From Cyclobacteriaceae bacterium (GTDB taxonomy: Bacteria; Bacteroidota; Bacteroidia; Cytophagales; Cyclobacteriaceae), in NCBI GenBank assembly GCA_025350305.1, contig JANXYC010000101.1, positions 1-32,448 on the forward strand: a stretch of DNA of 32,448 nt, written 5' to 3'. The notes under the pieces are model-generated. The model worked only from the letters and a program-made list of their open reading frames with translations. It had not been told where the DNA came from and ran no database searches. Made by a program: the position numbers and the translations under genes. This document shows positions 23,987 to 31,719 of this stretch, piece after piece. Each line of letters begins with the position of its first letter. The stretch's first letter is position 1.

Positions 23987-24502
23987 ATGAAAACAACCCT
24001 TAACAACTTGAACGAGACATTGGCGTATCTTCTTGAAGGAATGTACGATGCTGAGAAGAAACTTATGAAAGTCGTGCCCGATTGCCTTCACCTGGTTACT
24101 TCGCGGGCGCTGAAAAGTGAAATAAAGAAATACGTCGAGAGTGCGGCAGACAAGAGGATCAAGCTAAAAAGAATATTCAGCTACTTACTGGCAGGACCCT
24201 TCGGTCGGAAGAACAAGGTAATTGACAGAATGCTAAAAGATGCCGGGAATATTTTAAAATTTACATCATCCCCTGAAGTGAAGGATGCAATGCTTATTGG
24301 ATACTTGCAAGCTGTCAATCATCATAAAATTTCAGCATACGGTACCGCCAAGGCATTTTCTGTGGAGCTTGAGTTGCAGGCGGTCACCGATCTTCTGGCT
24401 GAAGTGCTCGAATGGGAAAAGGAAACAGACCAGGCGTTGACGAAAATTGCGTTGAAAGAAGTGAACCGAAAAGCCGCCGCATTAGCGGTAGTACTGGTGT
24501 AG
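23987..24502 (+). CDS. DUF892 (YciE/YciF-like) ferritin-fold protein
   Basis: A 171-residue all-helical protein beginning MKTTLNNLNETLAYLLEGMYDAEKKL, followed by LLAGPFGRKNKVIDRML, and SSPEVKDAMLIGYLQAVNHHKISAYGTAKAF, the layout of the DUF892 ferritin-like family. E and H residues in the helices (for example E17, E23 and the HH pair near 109-110) are candidate metal ligands, but the di-iron site cannot be confirmed by eye. Family members are stress-induced and of unclear biochemical role. It carries the paired CRP/FNR-type boxes and is followed by an AT-rich terminator, so it seems to be monocistronic. Confidence 0.88.
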   Translation: MKTTLNNLNETLAYLLEGMYDAEKKLMKVVPDCLHLVTSRALKSEIKKYVESAADKRIKLKRIFSYLLAGPFGRKNKVIDRMLKDAGNILKFTSSPEVKDAMLIGYLQAVNHHKISAYGTAKAFSVELELQAVTDLLAEVLEWEKETDQALTKIALKEVNRKAAALAVVLV

Positions 24503-24533
24503 TTGGATCTTTGTTGCATTATGAAGAAGCTTT

Positions 24534-24566
24534 ATAAAATTATCTCAATTTTATTTAAGTTTTTTT
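24534..24566 (+). terminator. AT-rich intrinsic terminator of the DUF892 gene
   Basis: ATAAAATT (24534-24541) pairs with AATTTTAT (24547-24554) around a 5-base loop, and a run of seven T follows at 24560-24566. The stem is all A-T, so efficiency is uncertain. Confidence 0.4.
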
Positions 24567-24650
24567 CTGAGCATATTTCCACACGGTCATCGAGTAAATG
24601 GATAATAACTCTTGCAGGTCCCTGATTCCTTTTTGAGGAACACCAAATCC

Positions 24651-24715
24651 TGACAAAACTCATCTTTTTCACTAACCTCCATCATGTTTGGTCTTTCTAT
24701 GTCATTCTATTTTTA
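24651..24715 (+). promoter_or_regulatory. CRP/FNR-type paired operator and promoter of the cbb3 oxidase operon
   Basis: TGACAAAACTCA (24651-24662, centre 24656.5) is a perfect TGA-N6-TCA box, and TAACCTCCATCA (24673-24684, centre 24678.5), one mismatch, lies 22 bp downstream. TATTTTTA (24708-24715), one mismatch from TAnnTTTG, begins 29.5 bp after the proximal centre. A start point near 24720 would be about 20 bases before the ccoN start codon. Confidence 0.65.
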
Positions 24716-24740
24716 TGAAACATAAAATCTTGGCAGCACT

Positions 24741-26876
24741 ATGGAATTAGAGAAATTCAGCTATGATAATAAGGTTGTCAAGGCGTTTATCATTGCCACT
24801 GTTGTTTTTGGATTGGTCGGGATGCTGGTAGGGCTCACAGCCGCCATTCAGTTGTTTTATCCCATCTTCAACTTTGATACGCAATACACCACATTTGGTC
24901 GTATCCGGCCACTACATACCAATGCTATCATCTTCGCCTTCGTCGGCAATGCCATGTTTGCCGGCATATATTACTCCATGCAGCGGTTGTTAAAAACGCG
25001 GATGTTCAGCGACTTGTTAAGTTGGATTCATTTTTGGGGTTGGCAACTTATCATTCTGGCAGCGGCAATTTCATTGCCCTTGGGCATGACCACCTCTAAA
25101 GAGTATGCCGAACTGGAATGGCCCATTGACATAGCCATCACAATCATCTGGGTGGTATTTGGATGGAATATGATTGGCACGATTATCAAAAGACGGGAGC
25201 GGCATATGTATGTGGCCATTTGGTTTTACATCGCCACGTTTGTAACGGTTGCGGTTTTACATGTCGTGAATTCGTACGAAATACCCGTGAATTTCTTCAA
25301 AAGCTATTCCGGGTACGCGGGGGTACAAGATGCTCTTGTGCAATGGTGGTATGGTCATAATGCTGTGGCTTTCTTTCTCACGACACCTTATCTCGGCATG
25401 ATGTATTACTTCCTGCCGAAAGCCGCCAATCGCCCAGTATATTCTTACAAGCTTTCGATTATCCACTTTTGGTCACTCATTTTTATATATATCTGGGCTG
25501 GGCCGCATCATTTACTGTACACGTCACTGCCAGATTGGGCACAGTCGCTGGGAGTTGTTTTTTCTATCATGCTGATTGCTCCGTCATGGGGTGGCATGCT
25601 CAATGGATTGATGACCTTACGAGGAGCGTGGGACAAGGTTCGTGAAGATCCGGTGCTGAAGTTCATGGTGGTTGCCGTGACGGCCTATGGTATGGTAACC
25701 CTGGAAGGTCCATTGTTATCCTTAAAAAATGTCAATGCCATTGCACACTTTACGGATTGGATCGTAGCGCACGTTCATGTGGGTGGCCTGGGTTGGAACG
25801 GCTTCCTCATTTTTGGTATCCTGTATTGGATGGTGCCACGTATGTGGGATACGAAATTGTTTTCAACGAAGTTGGCCAACCTTCACTTTTGGCTGGGTAC
25901 GCTAGGTATTATTTTCTATGCGCTGCCGATGTATGTTTCGGGTGTTGTGCAAAGCCTGATGTGGAAGGAGTTCAATCCAGAAGGTTTTTTAGTATACAAA
26001 AATTTCTTGGAGACAACGGTTCAAATTCTTCCCTTGTACATGTTGCGTGCTATTGGCGGCGGCCTTTATCTCATAGGCACCATCATCATGACCTATAATC
26101 TGATCAAAACCGCCTACGCCGGAAATTTCATTGCCAACGAAGCCGCAGAAGCAGCGCCTCTTGCAAAAGAGTATGCCGCTCCAGGAAGCGGCGGATGGCA
26201 TCACCGGCTACTCGAGCATAAACCCATCTTATTCACCGTTCTTTCACTAATCATTATCCTGATCGGCGGCATTATCGAGATGGTGCCAACCTTCCTGATC
26301 AAGTCAAACATTCCAACTATCACCAGTGTAAAACCCTATACACCCCTTGAACTTCATGGTCGTGATATTTATATACGGGAAGGATGTGTGAACTGTCATA
26401 CACAAATGGTCCGACCGTTTCGCTCGGAGACGGAACGTTATGGAGAGTATTCCAAAGCCGGCGAATATGTCTATGATCATCCATTCCTCTGGGGATCGAA
26501 GCGAACAGGCCCTGATCTGCAACGCGTGGGAGGCAAGTATTCCAATGCATGGCATTACAGTCACATGCTCGCCCCCGATGCGGTTTCAACAGGTTCGATC
26601 ATGCCACCCTATCCATGGCTGTTTGAGCAGACCATAGACAAAAATCAAACCGCAAAAAAGATTTCTGCGTTGCGAAAAGTGGGAGTGCCCTATGAAGAGG
26701 ATTATGAATCAGTAGCCAATGATGAATTGGATAAGCAGGCGACAGAGATCGTTTCCAATTTGAAAGGGGAAGGAATCGAAGTGATGCCTGAGACGGAGAT
26801 CGTCGCATTGATTGCTTATCTACAGCGACTTGGAAAAGACATCAAAGCTGAAAAGACTGCGGAAATAAAACAGTGA
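24741..26876 (+). CDS. ccoN: cbb3 cytochrome c oxidase, fused subunits I and II (CcoN-CcoO)
   Basis: A 711-residue fusion. Residues 1-470 are the twelve-helix heme-copper subunit CcoN with conserved histidines in RPLHTNAIIF, QWWYGHNAV, GPHHLLY and HVHVGGLGWNG. A short linker leads to one membrane helix (about 495-515) and the CcoO cytochrome domain, with heme c site C549-V-N-C552-H553, MVRPFRSE and GSKRTGPDLQRVGG; the distal ligand is in GSIMPPYPW. The complex reduces oxygen to water with high affinity and pumps protons. Fusion of CcoN and CcoO is common in Bacteroidota. It heads ccoNO-Q-P-G-H and has the paired-box promoter, in line with induction at low oxygen. Confidence 0.96.
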   Translation: MELEKFSYDNKVVKAFIIATVVFGLVGMLVGLTAAIQLFYPIFNFDTQYTTFGRIRPLHTNAIIFAFVGNAMFAGIYYSMQRLLKTRMFSDLLSWIHFWGWQLIILAAAISLPLGMTTSKEYAELEWPIDIAITIIWVVFGWNMIGTIIKRRERHMYVAIWFYIATFVTVAVLHVVNSYEIPVNFFKSYSGYAGVQDALVQWWYGHNAVAFFLTTPYLGMMYYFLPKAANRPVYSYKLSIIHFWSLIFIYIWAGPHHLLYTSLPDWAQSLGVVFSIMLIAPSWGGMLNGLMTLRGAWDKVREDPVLKFMVVAVTAYGMVTLEGPLLSLKNVNAIAHFTDWIVAHVHVGGLGWNGFLIFGILYWMVPRMWDTKLFSTKLANLHFWLGTLGIIFYALPMYVSGVVQSLMWKEFNPEGFLVYKNFLETTVQILPLYMLRAIGGGLYLIGTIIMTYNLIKTAYAGNFIANEAAEAAPLAKEYAAPGSGGWHHRLLEHKPILFTVLSLIIILIGGIIEMVPTFLIKSNIPTITSVKPYTPLELHGRDIYIREGCVNCHTQMVRPFRSETERYGEYSKAGEYVYDHPFLWGSKRTGPDLQRVGGKYSNAWHYSHMLAPDAVSTGSIMPPYPWLFEQTIDKNQTAKKISALRKVGVPYEEDYESVANDELDKQATEIVSNLKGEGIEVMPETEIVALIAYLQRLGKDIKAEKTAEIKQ

Positions 26877-26924
26877 TGGCTAATCCTACTTATAGGCACG
26901 ATAGGATGGTTTATTCCGATGGAA

Positions 26925-26947
26925 CTATGTGTTCTATGTTTCTATGT
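26925..26947 (+). repeat. triplicated CTATGT in the ccoNO-ccoQ gap
   Basis: CTATGT occurs at 26925-26930, 26934-26939 and 26942-26947, spaced 9 and 8 bases. The 110-base gap also has TCCTACT (26884-26890) answered by AGTAGGA (26964-26970). No -7 box or gene is clear there. Confidence 0.4.
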
Positions 26948-26986
26948 GGTTAAATTTTTCTGTAGTAGGACTAAACGTGAAACGCT

Positions 26987-27178
26987 ATGTATAACAATGT
27001 ACTTCAAAGCATCGAAAACATCGCCATCTGGCCGGTGATCTCGTTTATAATTTTCTTCCTGTTTTTCCTTTGCTTGCTATGGTATGTGTTTACTGCTGAT
27101 AGAGAATTCATTCATAAGATGGGACAGTTGCCACTCGATGATGCATCTACATCTGATAAGACACGTGTCGAACAATAA
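26987..27178 (+). CDS. ccoQ: small cbb3 oxidase subunit CcoQ (FixQ-like)
   Basis: A 63-residue protein with one hydrophobic helix (about 14-34, IWPVISFIIFFLFFLCLLWYVF) followed by TADREFIHKMGQLPLDD. Size, single N-terminal helix and position between CcoNO and CcoP identify it as the CcoQ/FixQ subunit, which stabilises the complex. Sequence conservation of the family is low, so position carries much of the weight. Confidence 0.82.
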   Translation: MYNNVLQSIENIAIWPVISFIIFFLFFLCLLWYVFTADREFIHKMGQLPLDDASTSDKTRVEQ

Positions 27179-27192
27179 AAACAGAATTTATC

Positions 27193-28284
27193 ATGAGCTG
27201 CTGCAAAGATGAAAAAACCTTGATTACGACCATGGACACTTCAGCCGATAAAGGACCGGGGCCCACACCGAAAATAGAATGTCAGCGGAATTGCGAGCGC
27301 TGTCAGAAAAAGCATGGACACAAAAAAGTAACCGGTATAAAAAACCCAATTCTCGTGATGGTATTTTTGTTGCTCAGTTCCCTTCGGGTATGGGCGCAAG
27401 ATACCGGGCCTGGTGCAAAAACATTTTGGGATGACCCCATCAACCATCCTCTGTTTCTCGTATACCTTGTTACCTTTTTTGTTTTCATCGTCATCCTCCT
27501 GACGCTCGCGGTGGCGATCATTACGCTTAGGGTACTCAATGTTTTTGTAGAGAAATCGTACGAGGAAAAAGCGGCCAAACTGGGCATACCCTACGTTGCC
27601 CCACAGCAGTGGTGGACGAAGTTTTGGCAAAATGCCAATGCGATGGTGCCCCTTGAAGAGGAAAAAAACATTGAGCTGGCTCATAATTATGATGGAATTC
27701 GCGAGCTGGATAACCACCTGCCCCCGTGGTGGAAAGGATTGTTCTACGGATCAATCATATTTGCCGTCATTTATTTAGTGGTCTATCACTTTTCAAATTC
27801 CCTTCCACTCTCGGGACAAGAATATGAAAATGAACTGGCCTTCGCAGAGCAGCAAGCAAGAATTTTCAAAGCATCACAACCTGTGGCGGTGATTGACGAG
27901 AATAGCCTATCCTTCACCAATGATGCAGACATCATCGCAAAAGGAAAATCGGTATTCATGAGTAGTAACTGTCAATCGTGCCACCGGAATGATGGCAGTG
28001 GGAACACCATTGGTCCTAATTTGACAGACGCATACTGGTTGCACGGTGGCGAAATCAAAAATATATTCTCGACGATCAAAAACGGTGTGGTTGAAAAGGC
28101 GATGCCGGCGTGGGGCAAAGTCATGAGCCAAAAAGATGTTCGTGATGTGTCTTTTTATGTGATGAGCCTGCAGGGGACGAATCCACAAAATGCCAAGGCT
28201 CCCCAGGGAGAACTGTTCATACCTAAACCGGATACTACAGCAAAGGATAGCACAAAAGTGAGCGCCATGATGAGGAATAAGTGA
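27193..28284 (+). CDS. ccoP: cbb3 oxidase cytochrome subunit CcoP with a Cys-rich N-terminal extension
   Basis: A 363-residue protein. Residues about 53-69 (LVMVFLLLSSLRVWAQ) look like the usual CcoP leader, followed by two membrane helices (about 87-113 and 182-202) and one cytochrome c domain with C260-Q-S-C263-H264 and a Met in KAMPAWGKVM. Only one heme site is present, whereas proteobacterial CcoP has two. Unusually, an in-frame extension of about 50 residues precedes the leader and holds SCCKDE and ECQRNCERCQKKHGH. If translation begins instead near 27355, the extension is lost. CcoP accepts electrons from soluble cytochromes. It is 14 bases after ccoQ and 14 before ccoG. Confidence 0.93.
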   Translation: MSCCKDEKTLITTMDTSADKGPGPTPKIECQRNCERCQKKHGHKKVTGIKNPILVMVFLLLSSLRVWAQDTGPGAKTFWDDPINHPLFLVYLVTFFVFIVILLTLAVAIITLRVLNVFVEKSYEEKAAKLGIPYVAPQQWWTKFWQNANAMVPLEEEKNIELAHNYDGIRELDNHLPPWWKGLFYGSIIFAVIYLVVYHFSNSLPLSGQEYENELAFAEQQARIFKASQPVAVIDENSLSFTNDADIIAKGKSVFMSSNCQSCHRNDGSGNTIGPNLTDAYWLHGGEIKNIFSTIKNGVVEKAMPAWGKVMSQKDVRDVSFYVMSLQGTNPQNAKAPQGELFIPKPDTTAKDSTKVSAMMRNK

Positions 28285-28298
28285 GGCTAGTTTAAAGA

Positions 28299-29750
28299 AT
28301 GGAAATAACACACGCTAACGACGATTTGTATCGCTATGACGAGGAGTTTCGGGATACCATTGCCACGGTGGACGAAAAGGGCAAAAGGATATGGTTATTT
28401 CCAAAAAAACCAGGTGGTACTCTTCACCGGTGGCGCGTGGTGGTCACCATGGTGCTGCTATCCATTTTCTTTAGCGGACCTTTTCTGAAAATTGGAGGCC
28501 ACCCTTTACTGTTGCTGAATATTTTTGAACGGAAGTTTGTCATCCTTGGTCAGGCTTTCTGGCCTCAGGATTTTGTTTTGCTGGCAATCACAATCATTAC
28601 CTTCTTCGTCTTCATTATCCTTTTCACCGTGGTCTTTGGTAGAATCTGGTGCGGATGGATGTGTCCTCAAACATTATTCATGGAGATGGTCTTTCGCAAA
28701 ATTGAATACTGGATTGAAGGCGATGGCCCCGCACAACGAAGGTTAATGGACGAGCCTTTCGGTTTCAGTAAAATCAGCAAGAAGACACTCAAGTACACCT
28801 TATTTATTATGATCTCAGTCTTGATTGCACATACAGCGATGGCTTATCTGATAGGGATCAACCAAACACTTGAAATTATTTGCCATTCACCTTCAGAAAA
28901 TCTGGCCGGCTTTACAGGACTCGTTGCTTTTACAGGAATATTCTGTGCTGTATTTGCCAAATTCCGTGAACAGGCATGTGTTGCGGTTTGCCCGTATGGG
29001 AGGCTTCAAAGTGTCCTATTGACAAAAGATTCGATTGTGGTGGCGTACGATTGGTTGAGGGGTGAACCGCGTGGAAAATTGAAAAAAAATCCGGTGGCGG
29101 AAGGAAAGTCCAACGATTGCATCGACTGTAAATTATGTGTCCACGTTTGCCCAACCGGTATTGACATCCGGAATGGAACGCAACTCGAATGTGTAAACTG
29201 TACTGCCTGTATTGACACCTGTGATGAGGTGATGCTCAAGATCGGCAAGCCGAAAGGGTTGATCCGCTATGCGTCGTACAATTCAATCCAGCATGGTGTA
29301 ACCAGACTCCTCACACCAAGGATGATTGGGTATGCAGTTGTGTTGGTGGCGTTGGTGGGCCTGTTAAGTTTTTCACTGCAGACCCGGTCGGATGTTGAAA
29401 CCAACGTATTCAAAGTTTCGGGCACCTTGTTTCAGCGAACCGATGACGACTTCATCACCAATCTCTACAATGTTGAATTTGTAAATAAAACGTTTGAAGA
29501 CTTGTCTCTTCAAATTAAAGTCGAATCACCAGTCAGTGCCTCACTGGTAGCGCCCGACGGTAAACTGTTACTAATTCCGGCAGGAGGCTTCTTAAAAAAA
29601 ATTTACTTTATCAAAATTCCTGCTGTGGATATAACCACGGCCCGGACCATCGTGTTCCTGGGTGTGTATCAAGAGGGAAGATTATTGGAAAGGGTAAAGG
29701 TTAAATTTATCGGGCCGGTCAATAACAAATCAAAAAGTCAATCACTATGA
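28299..29750 (+). CDS. ccoG: cbb3 oxidase accessory ferredoxin-like membrane protein CcoG (FixG/RdxA)
   Basis: A 483-residue membrane protein. Several helices lie in the N-terminal half (about 45-65, 90-115, 165-190, 205-220), with the conserved WCGWMCPQTLFMEM. Two 4Fe-4S motifs follow: C274, C277, C280, C284 (CIDCKLCVHVCP) and C298, C301, C304, C308 (CVNCTACIDTC). A further helix near 345-362 leads to an Ig-like C-terminal domain. CcoG is thought to reduce Cu(II) for delivery to cbb3 oxidase. Its stop overlaps the start of ccoH by 4 bases (ATGA), a sign of translational coupling. Confidence 0.95.
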   Translation: MEITHANDDLYRYDEEFRDTIATVDEKGKRIWLFPKKPGGTLHRWRVVVTMVLLSIFFSGPFLKIGGHPLLLLNIFERKFVILGQAFWPQDFVLLAITIITFFVFIILFTVVFGRIWCGWMCPQTLFMEMVFRKIEYWIEGDGPAQRRLMDEPFGFSKISKKTLKYTLFIMISVLIAHTAMAYLIGINQTLEIICHSPSENLAGFTGLVAFTGIFCAVFAKFREQACVAVCPYGRLQSVLLTKDSIVVAYDWLRGEPRGKLKKNPVAEGKSNDCIDCKLCVHVCPTGIDIRNGTQLECVNCTACIDTCDEVMLKIGKPKGLIRYASYNSIQHGVTRLLTPRMIGYAVVLVALVGLLSFSLQTRSDVETNVFKVSGTLFQRTDDDFITNLYNVEFVNKTFEDLSLQIKVESPVSASLVAPDGKLLLIPAGGFLKKIYFIKIPAVDITTARTIVFLGVYQEGRLLERVKVKFIGPVNNKSKSQSL

Positions 29751-30175
29751 ATTGGGGGAAATGGATCATTGTTTCGTTTGTCTTGTTTGCGGCTTTCATC
29801 GGCATTCTCGTAGTTATTTGCGTGCGACAGGATATTAGCCTAGTGTCAAAAAACTATTATCAGGAGGAATTGGCTTATCAGCAACAAATCGATCGTATGA
29901 ACAACACCGCTCGACTCGGGGAAAAACCGACGATTGCAATCACGGGCCAGACATTGGAAATACAATTCAGTCAATTTAACAATCTCGAGAGTGGCGAAGT
30001 GAAAGTATTCCGGCCATCCGATCTGCGATTTGACAAGCAATTTATCCTTCATACCTCAACAGAAACGACCCGGCGATTTGACATAAGCTCCTTTCCAAAG
30101 GGAATGTATCGTGTCAAAATGTGCTGGTCCATGAAGGACAAGAAGTATTATGTCGAACAGGTAATAATTCTTTAG
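29747..30175 (+). CDS. ccoH: FixH/CcoH family assembly protein
   Basis: A 142-residue protein with one N-terminal membrane helix (about 5-27) followed by VSKNYYQEELAYQQQIDRMNN, the characteristic segment of FixH/CcoH, and a beta-rich periplasmic domain. CcoH is a late assembly factor or stabiliser of cbb3 oxidase. It overlaps ccoG by 4 bases and is followed after 2 bases by the SafE-type gene, so translation is tightly coupled. Confidence 0.93.
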   Translation: MNWGKWIIVSFVLFAAFIGILVVICVRQDISLVSKNYYQEELAYQQQIDRMNNTARLGEKPTIAITGQTLEIQFSQFNNLESGEVKVFRPSDLRFDKQFILHTSTETTRRFDISSFPKGMYRVKMCWSMKDKKYYVEQVIIL

Positions 30176-30177
30176 TC

Positions 30178-30861
30178 ATGTGGCTGACCGCGCTGTTAAT
30201 AGGATTTGCAGGCAGTTTCCATTGTCTGGGCATGTGCAGCCCGCTGGTCATGGCTGTAACAACTTTGCGAAAACCGTTTTTCATCAACCGTTTGGTGTAT
30301 AACAGCGGCAGGATTTTTATGTACGGATTGTTGGGGGCGCTGGTAAGCGCTTTTGGGTCGCTGTTCAGACTTTCCGGATTTCAAAATATCCTCACCGTCT
30401 TATTGGGAAGTGTGTTGATCATCCTGGGATTGGCAGGCAGCAGCCAGTTCCGCATTCCATTGCTCACTAGTGTCGTGCTAAGAATTACGATTAGGATCAA
30501 ATGCTTGTTCTCAAAATTTTTGCATGAGAAAACAATCCTTTCCATTACGATCATGGGTATGCTGAATGGACTTTTACCGTGTGGCCTGACGTACCTGGCG
30601 TTGACGTATTGTCTTACGGTTGCCAATGCGGCCAATGGCTTCCTGTTCATGATGATTTTTGGTGTCGGTACCTTGCCGGTGATGCTCGGATTTACATCCG
30701 TCATACACGTGTTAATTAATCGCTTTAATTTTACTTTTCGAAATCTTTCAACAGTTGTCATGATAGCGCTGGGAGCACTTTTAATCACAAGGAGTATTTA
30801 TGTGCATTATCATGAAAATATCCATCCTCAGCAGGAAGAATCGATCGTGACCTGTCAGTAA
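30178..30861 (+). CDS. SafE/TauE-family (UreH-domain) membrane protein of the cbb3 operon
   Basis: A 227-residue protein with about six membrane helices. The start at 30178 is chosen because it is 2 bases after the ccoH stop and gives MWLTALLIGFAGSFHCLGMC; a longer frame from 30121 would overlap ccoH by 55 bases. H15, C16, M19 and C20 in the first helix and LPCGLTYLAL in the fourth are conserved in the subgroup that accompanies cbb3 clusters and is presumed to handle copper. Substrate is inferred from this context, not known. It is the last gene of the ccoNO operon. Confidence 0.88.
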   Translation: MWLTALLIGFAGSFHCLGMCSPLVMAVTTLRKPFFINRLVYNSGRIFMYGLLGALVSAFGSLFRLSGFQNILTVLLGSVLIILGLAGSSQFRIPLLTSVVLRITIRIKCLFSKFLHEKTILSITIMGMLNGLLPCGLTYLALTYCLTVANAANGFLFMMIFGVGTLPVMLGFTSVIHVLINRFNFTFRNLSTVVMIALGALLITRSIYVHYHENIHPQQEESIVTCQ

Positions 30862-31120
30862 TCAATTATCACTCCCGATTGGTAAGATACCACAATGACT
30901 TGAACCGCGAACAACGATTTAGCCAAACCAACTAGCAATGATGCCTGGTATTTTATTCTATTAGCTATGATTCGGATTCTACCATAAAGCAGGGCAAATC
31001 TTGATTTTTTTGTCTAATGGTTAAGGAATGAAGATCAACTATCCTCTTGTTCTGATCGATCACAATTGCCCGCTGTTAGCCCGTTACTGACAGGCACTCA
31101 GACAAAATCATACCGCTATC
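30862..31120. other. intergenic region between the cbb3 and nos operons
   Basis: No protein-like frame or RNA gene is seen in these 259 bases. TGATCGATCA (31053-31062) is a perfect palindrome but has a 4-base, not 6-base, interior between TGA and TCA. CTGA-N7-TCAG (31087-31101) is like the operators but one base too long. CAG-ACAAAA-TCA (31099-31110) lies 22 bp upstream of the perfect box at 31121 and keeps only the right half. No T-tract hairpin follows the SafE-type gene. Confidence 0.5.
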
Positions 31121-31163
31121 TGACAAAAGTCATGTTTTACCCAAAGCGTCCGGGGTAGGTTTG
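31121..31163 (+). promoter_or_regulatory. CRP/FNR-type operator and promoter of the cytochrome-nosZ operon
   Basis: TGACAAAAGTCA (31121-31132, centre 31126.5) is a perfect TGA-N6-TCA box with the longer TGAC/GTCA symmetry. TAGGTTTG (31156-31163), a perfect TAnnTTTG, begins 29.5 bp after its centre. Only a half-match exists 22 bp upstream, so this promoter has one full box rather than two. No -33 TTG is present. A start point near 31167 gives a leader of about 30-50 bases. Confidence 0.7.
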
Positions 31164-31195
31164 TAACATCAAAAAACGGGTAAAATAATTTTACC

Positions 31196-31684
31196 ATGTA
31201 CAAAAACCAGAAGCATATGAAATACTTATTCTTTATAGGAATTGCAGCCATGGCGTTAGCCTGCGCGCCCGACAAACCCAAAAACCAGGAACAATATCCT
31301 GATCAACCCACCAAGTCAGCGGTGGAAGCAGTTATTACAGATCCGACAAAAGGGATCGGCGCTGTGAAAAAAGTTACACTGAAGACTCCATTGGAACAGG
31401 AGCGAGTAGGACGTGGACTGGCGATTTTTGAAATGAAATGTTCTGCATGTCATCGGCTTACCACTGAACGCGTCGTAGGCCCTGGATGGAAGGATGTTAC
31501 CAAACGCAGACAACCGGAGTGGGTAATGAATATGATTACCAATGTGGATGTCATGTTGGACAAAGATCCGGAAGCGCAAAAACTCTTTGAACTCTGTTTG
31601 GTAAGAATGCCTAATCAAAATGTGTCCATCGGTGACGCCAGGGATATTCTTGAATTCATGCGTCAAAATGACGGCGCAAAGTAA
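31196..31684 (+). CDS. exported c-type cytochrome preceding nosZ
   Basis: A 162-residue monoheme cytochrome with a signal peptide ending in AMALAC (C23), so probably a lipoprotein. The heme is bound by C82-S-A-C85-H86 and the likely axial methionine is M138 in VRMPNQN. An internal ATG at 31217 gives MKYLFFIGIAAMALAC, a more compact signal peptide, and may be the true start. Small cytochromes like this commonly precede nosZ in Bacteroidota-type clusters and probably donate electrons to the reductase. It is 35 bases upstream of nosZ and shares its transcript. The promoter has one perfect CRP/FNR-type box. Confidence 0.92.
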   Translation: MYKNQKHMKYLFFIGIAAMALACAPDKPKNQEQYPDQPTKSAVEAVITDPTKGIGAVKKVTLKTPLEQERVGRGLAIFEMKCSACHRLTTERVVGPGWKDVTKRRQPEWVMNMITNVDVMLDKDPEAQKLFELCLVRMPNQNVSIGDARDILEFMRQNDGAK

Positions 31685-31719
31685 ATGATCCTTAAAAAAT
31701 TCAACCATAACGATACCAA

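Noticed and set aside
24626-24640. TTCCT-TTTTG-AGGAA hairpin as terminator or operator upstream of ccoN
   Set aside because: The stem is only 5 bp, no T-run follows, and the AT-rich hairpin at 24534 is a better terminator candidate.
30121-30177. Longer start for the SafE-type protein at 30121
   Set aside because: It would overlap ccoH by 55 bases and add a polar tail before the first helix, whereas 30178 gives the normal family start right after the ccoH stop.
31053-31062. TGATCGATCA palindrome as a further CRP/FNR site
   Set aside because: The interior between TGA and TCA is 4 rather than 6 bases and it has no fixed relation to the -7 box at 31156.
31087-31101. CTGA-N7-TCAG as a second operator of the nos promoter
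   Set aside because: Spacer is one base too long and its centre is 32.5 bp, not 22 bp, from the perfect box.
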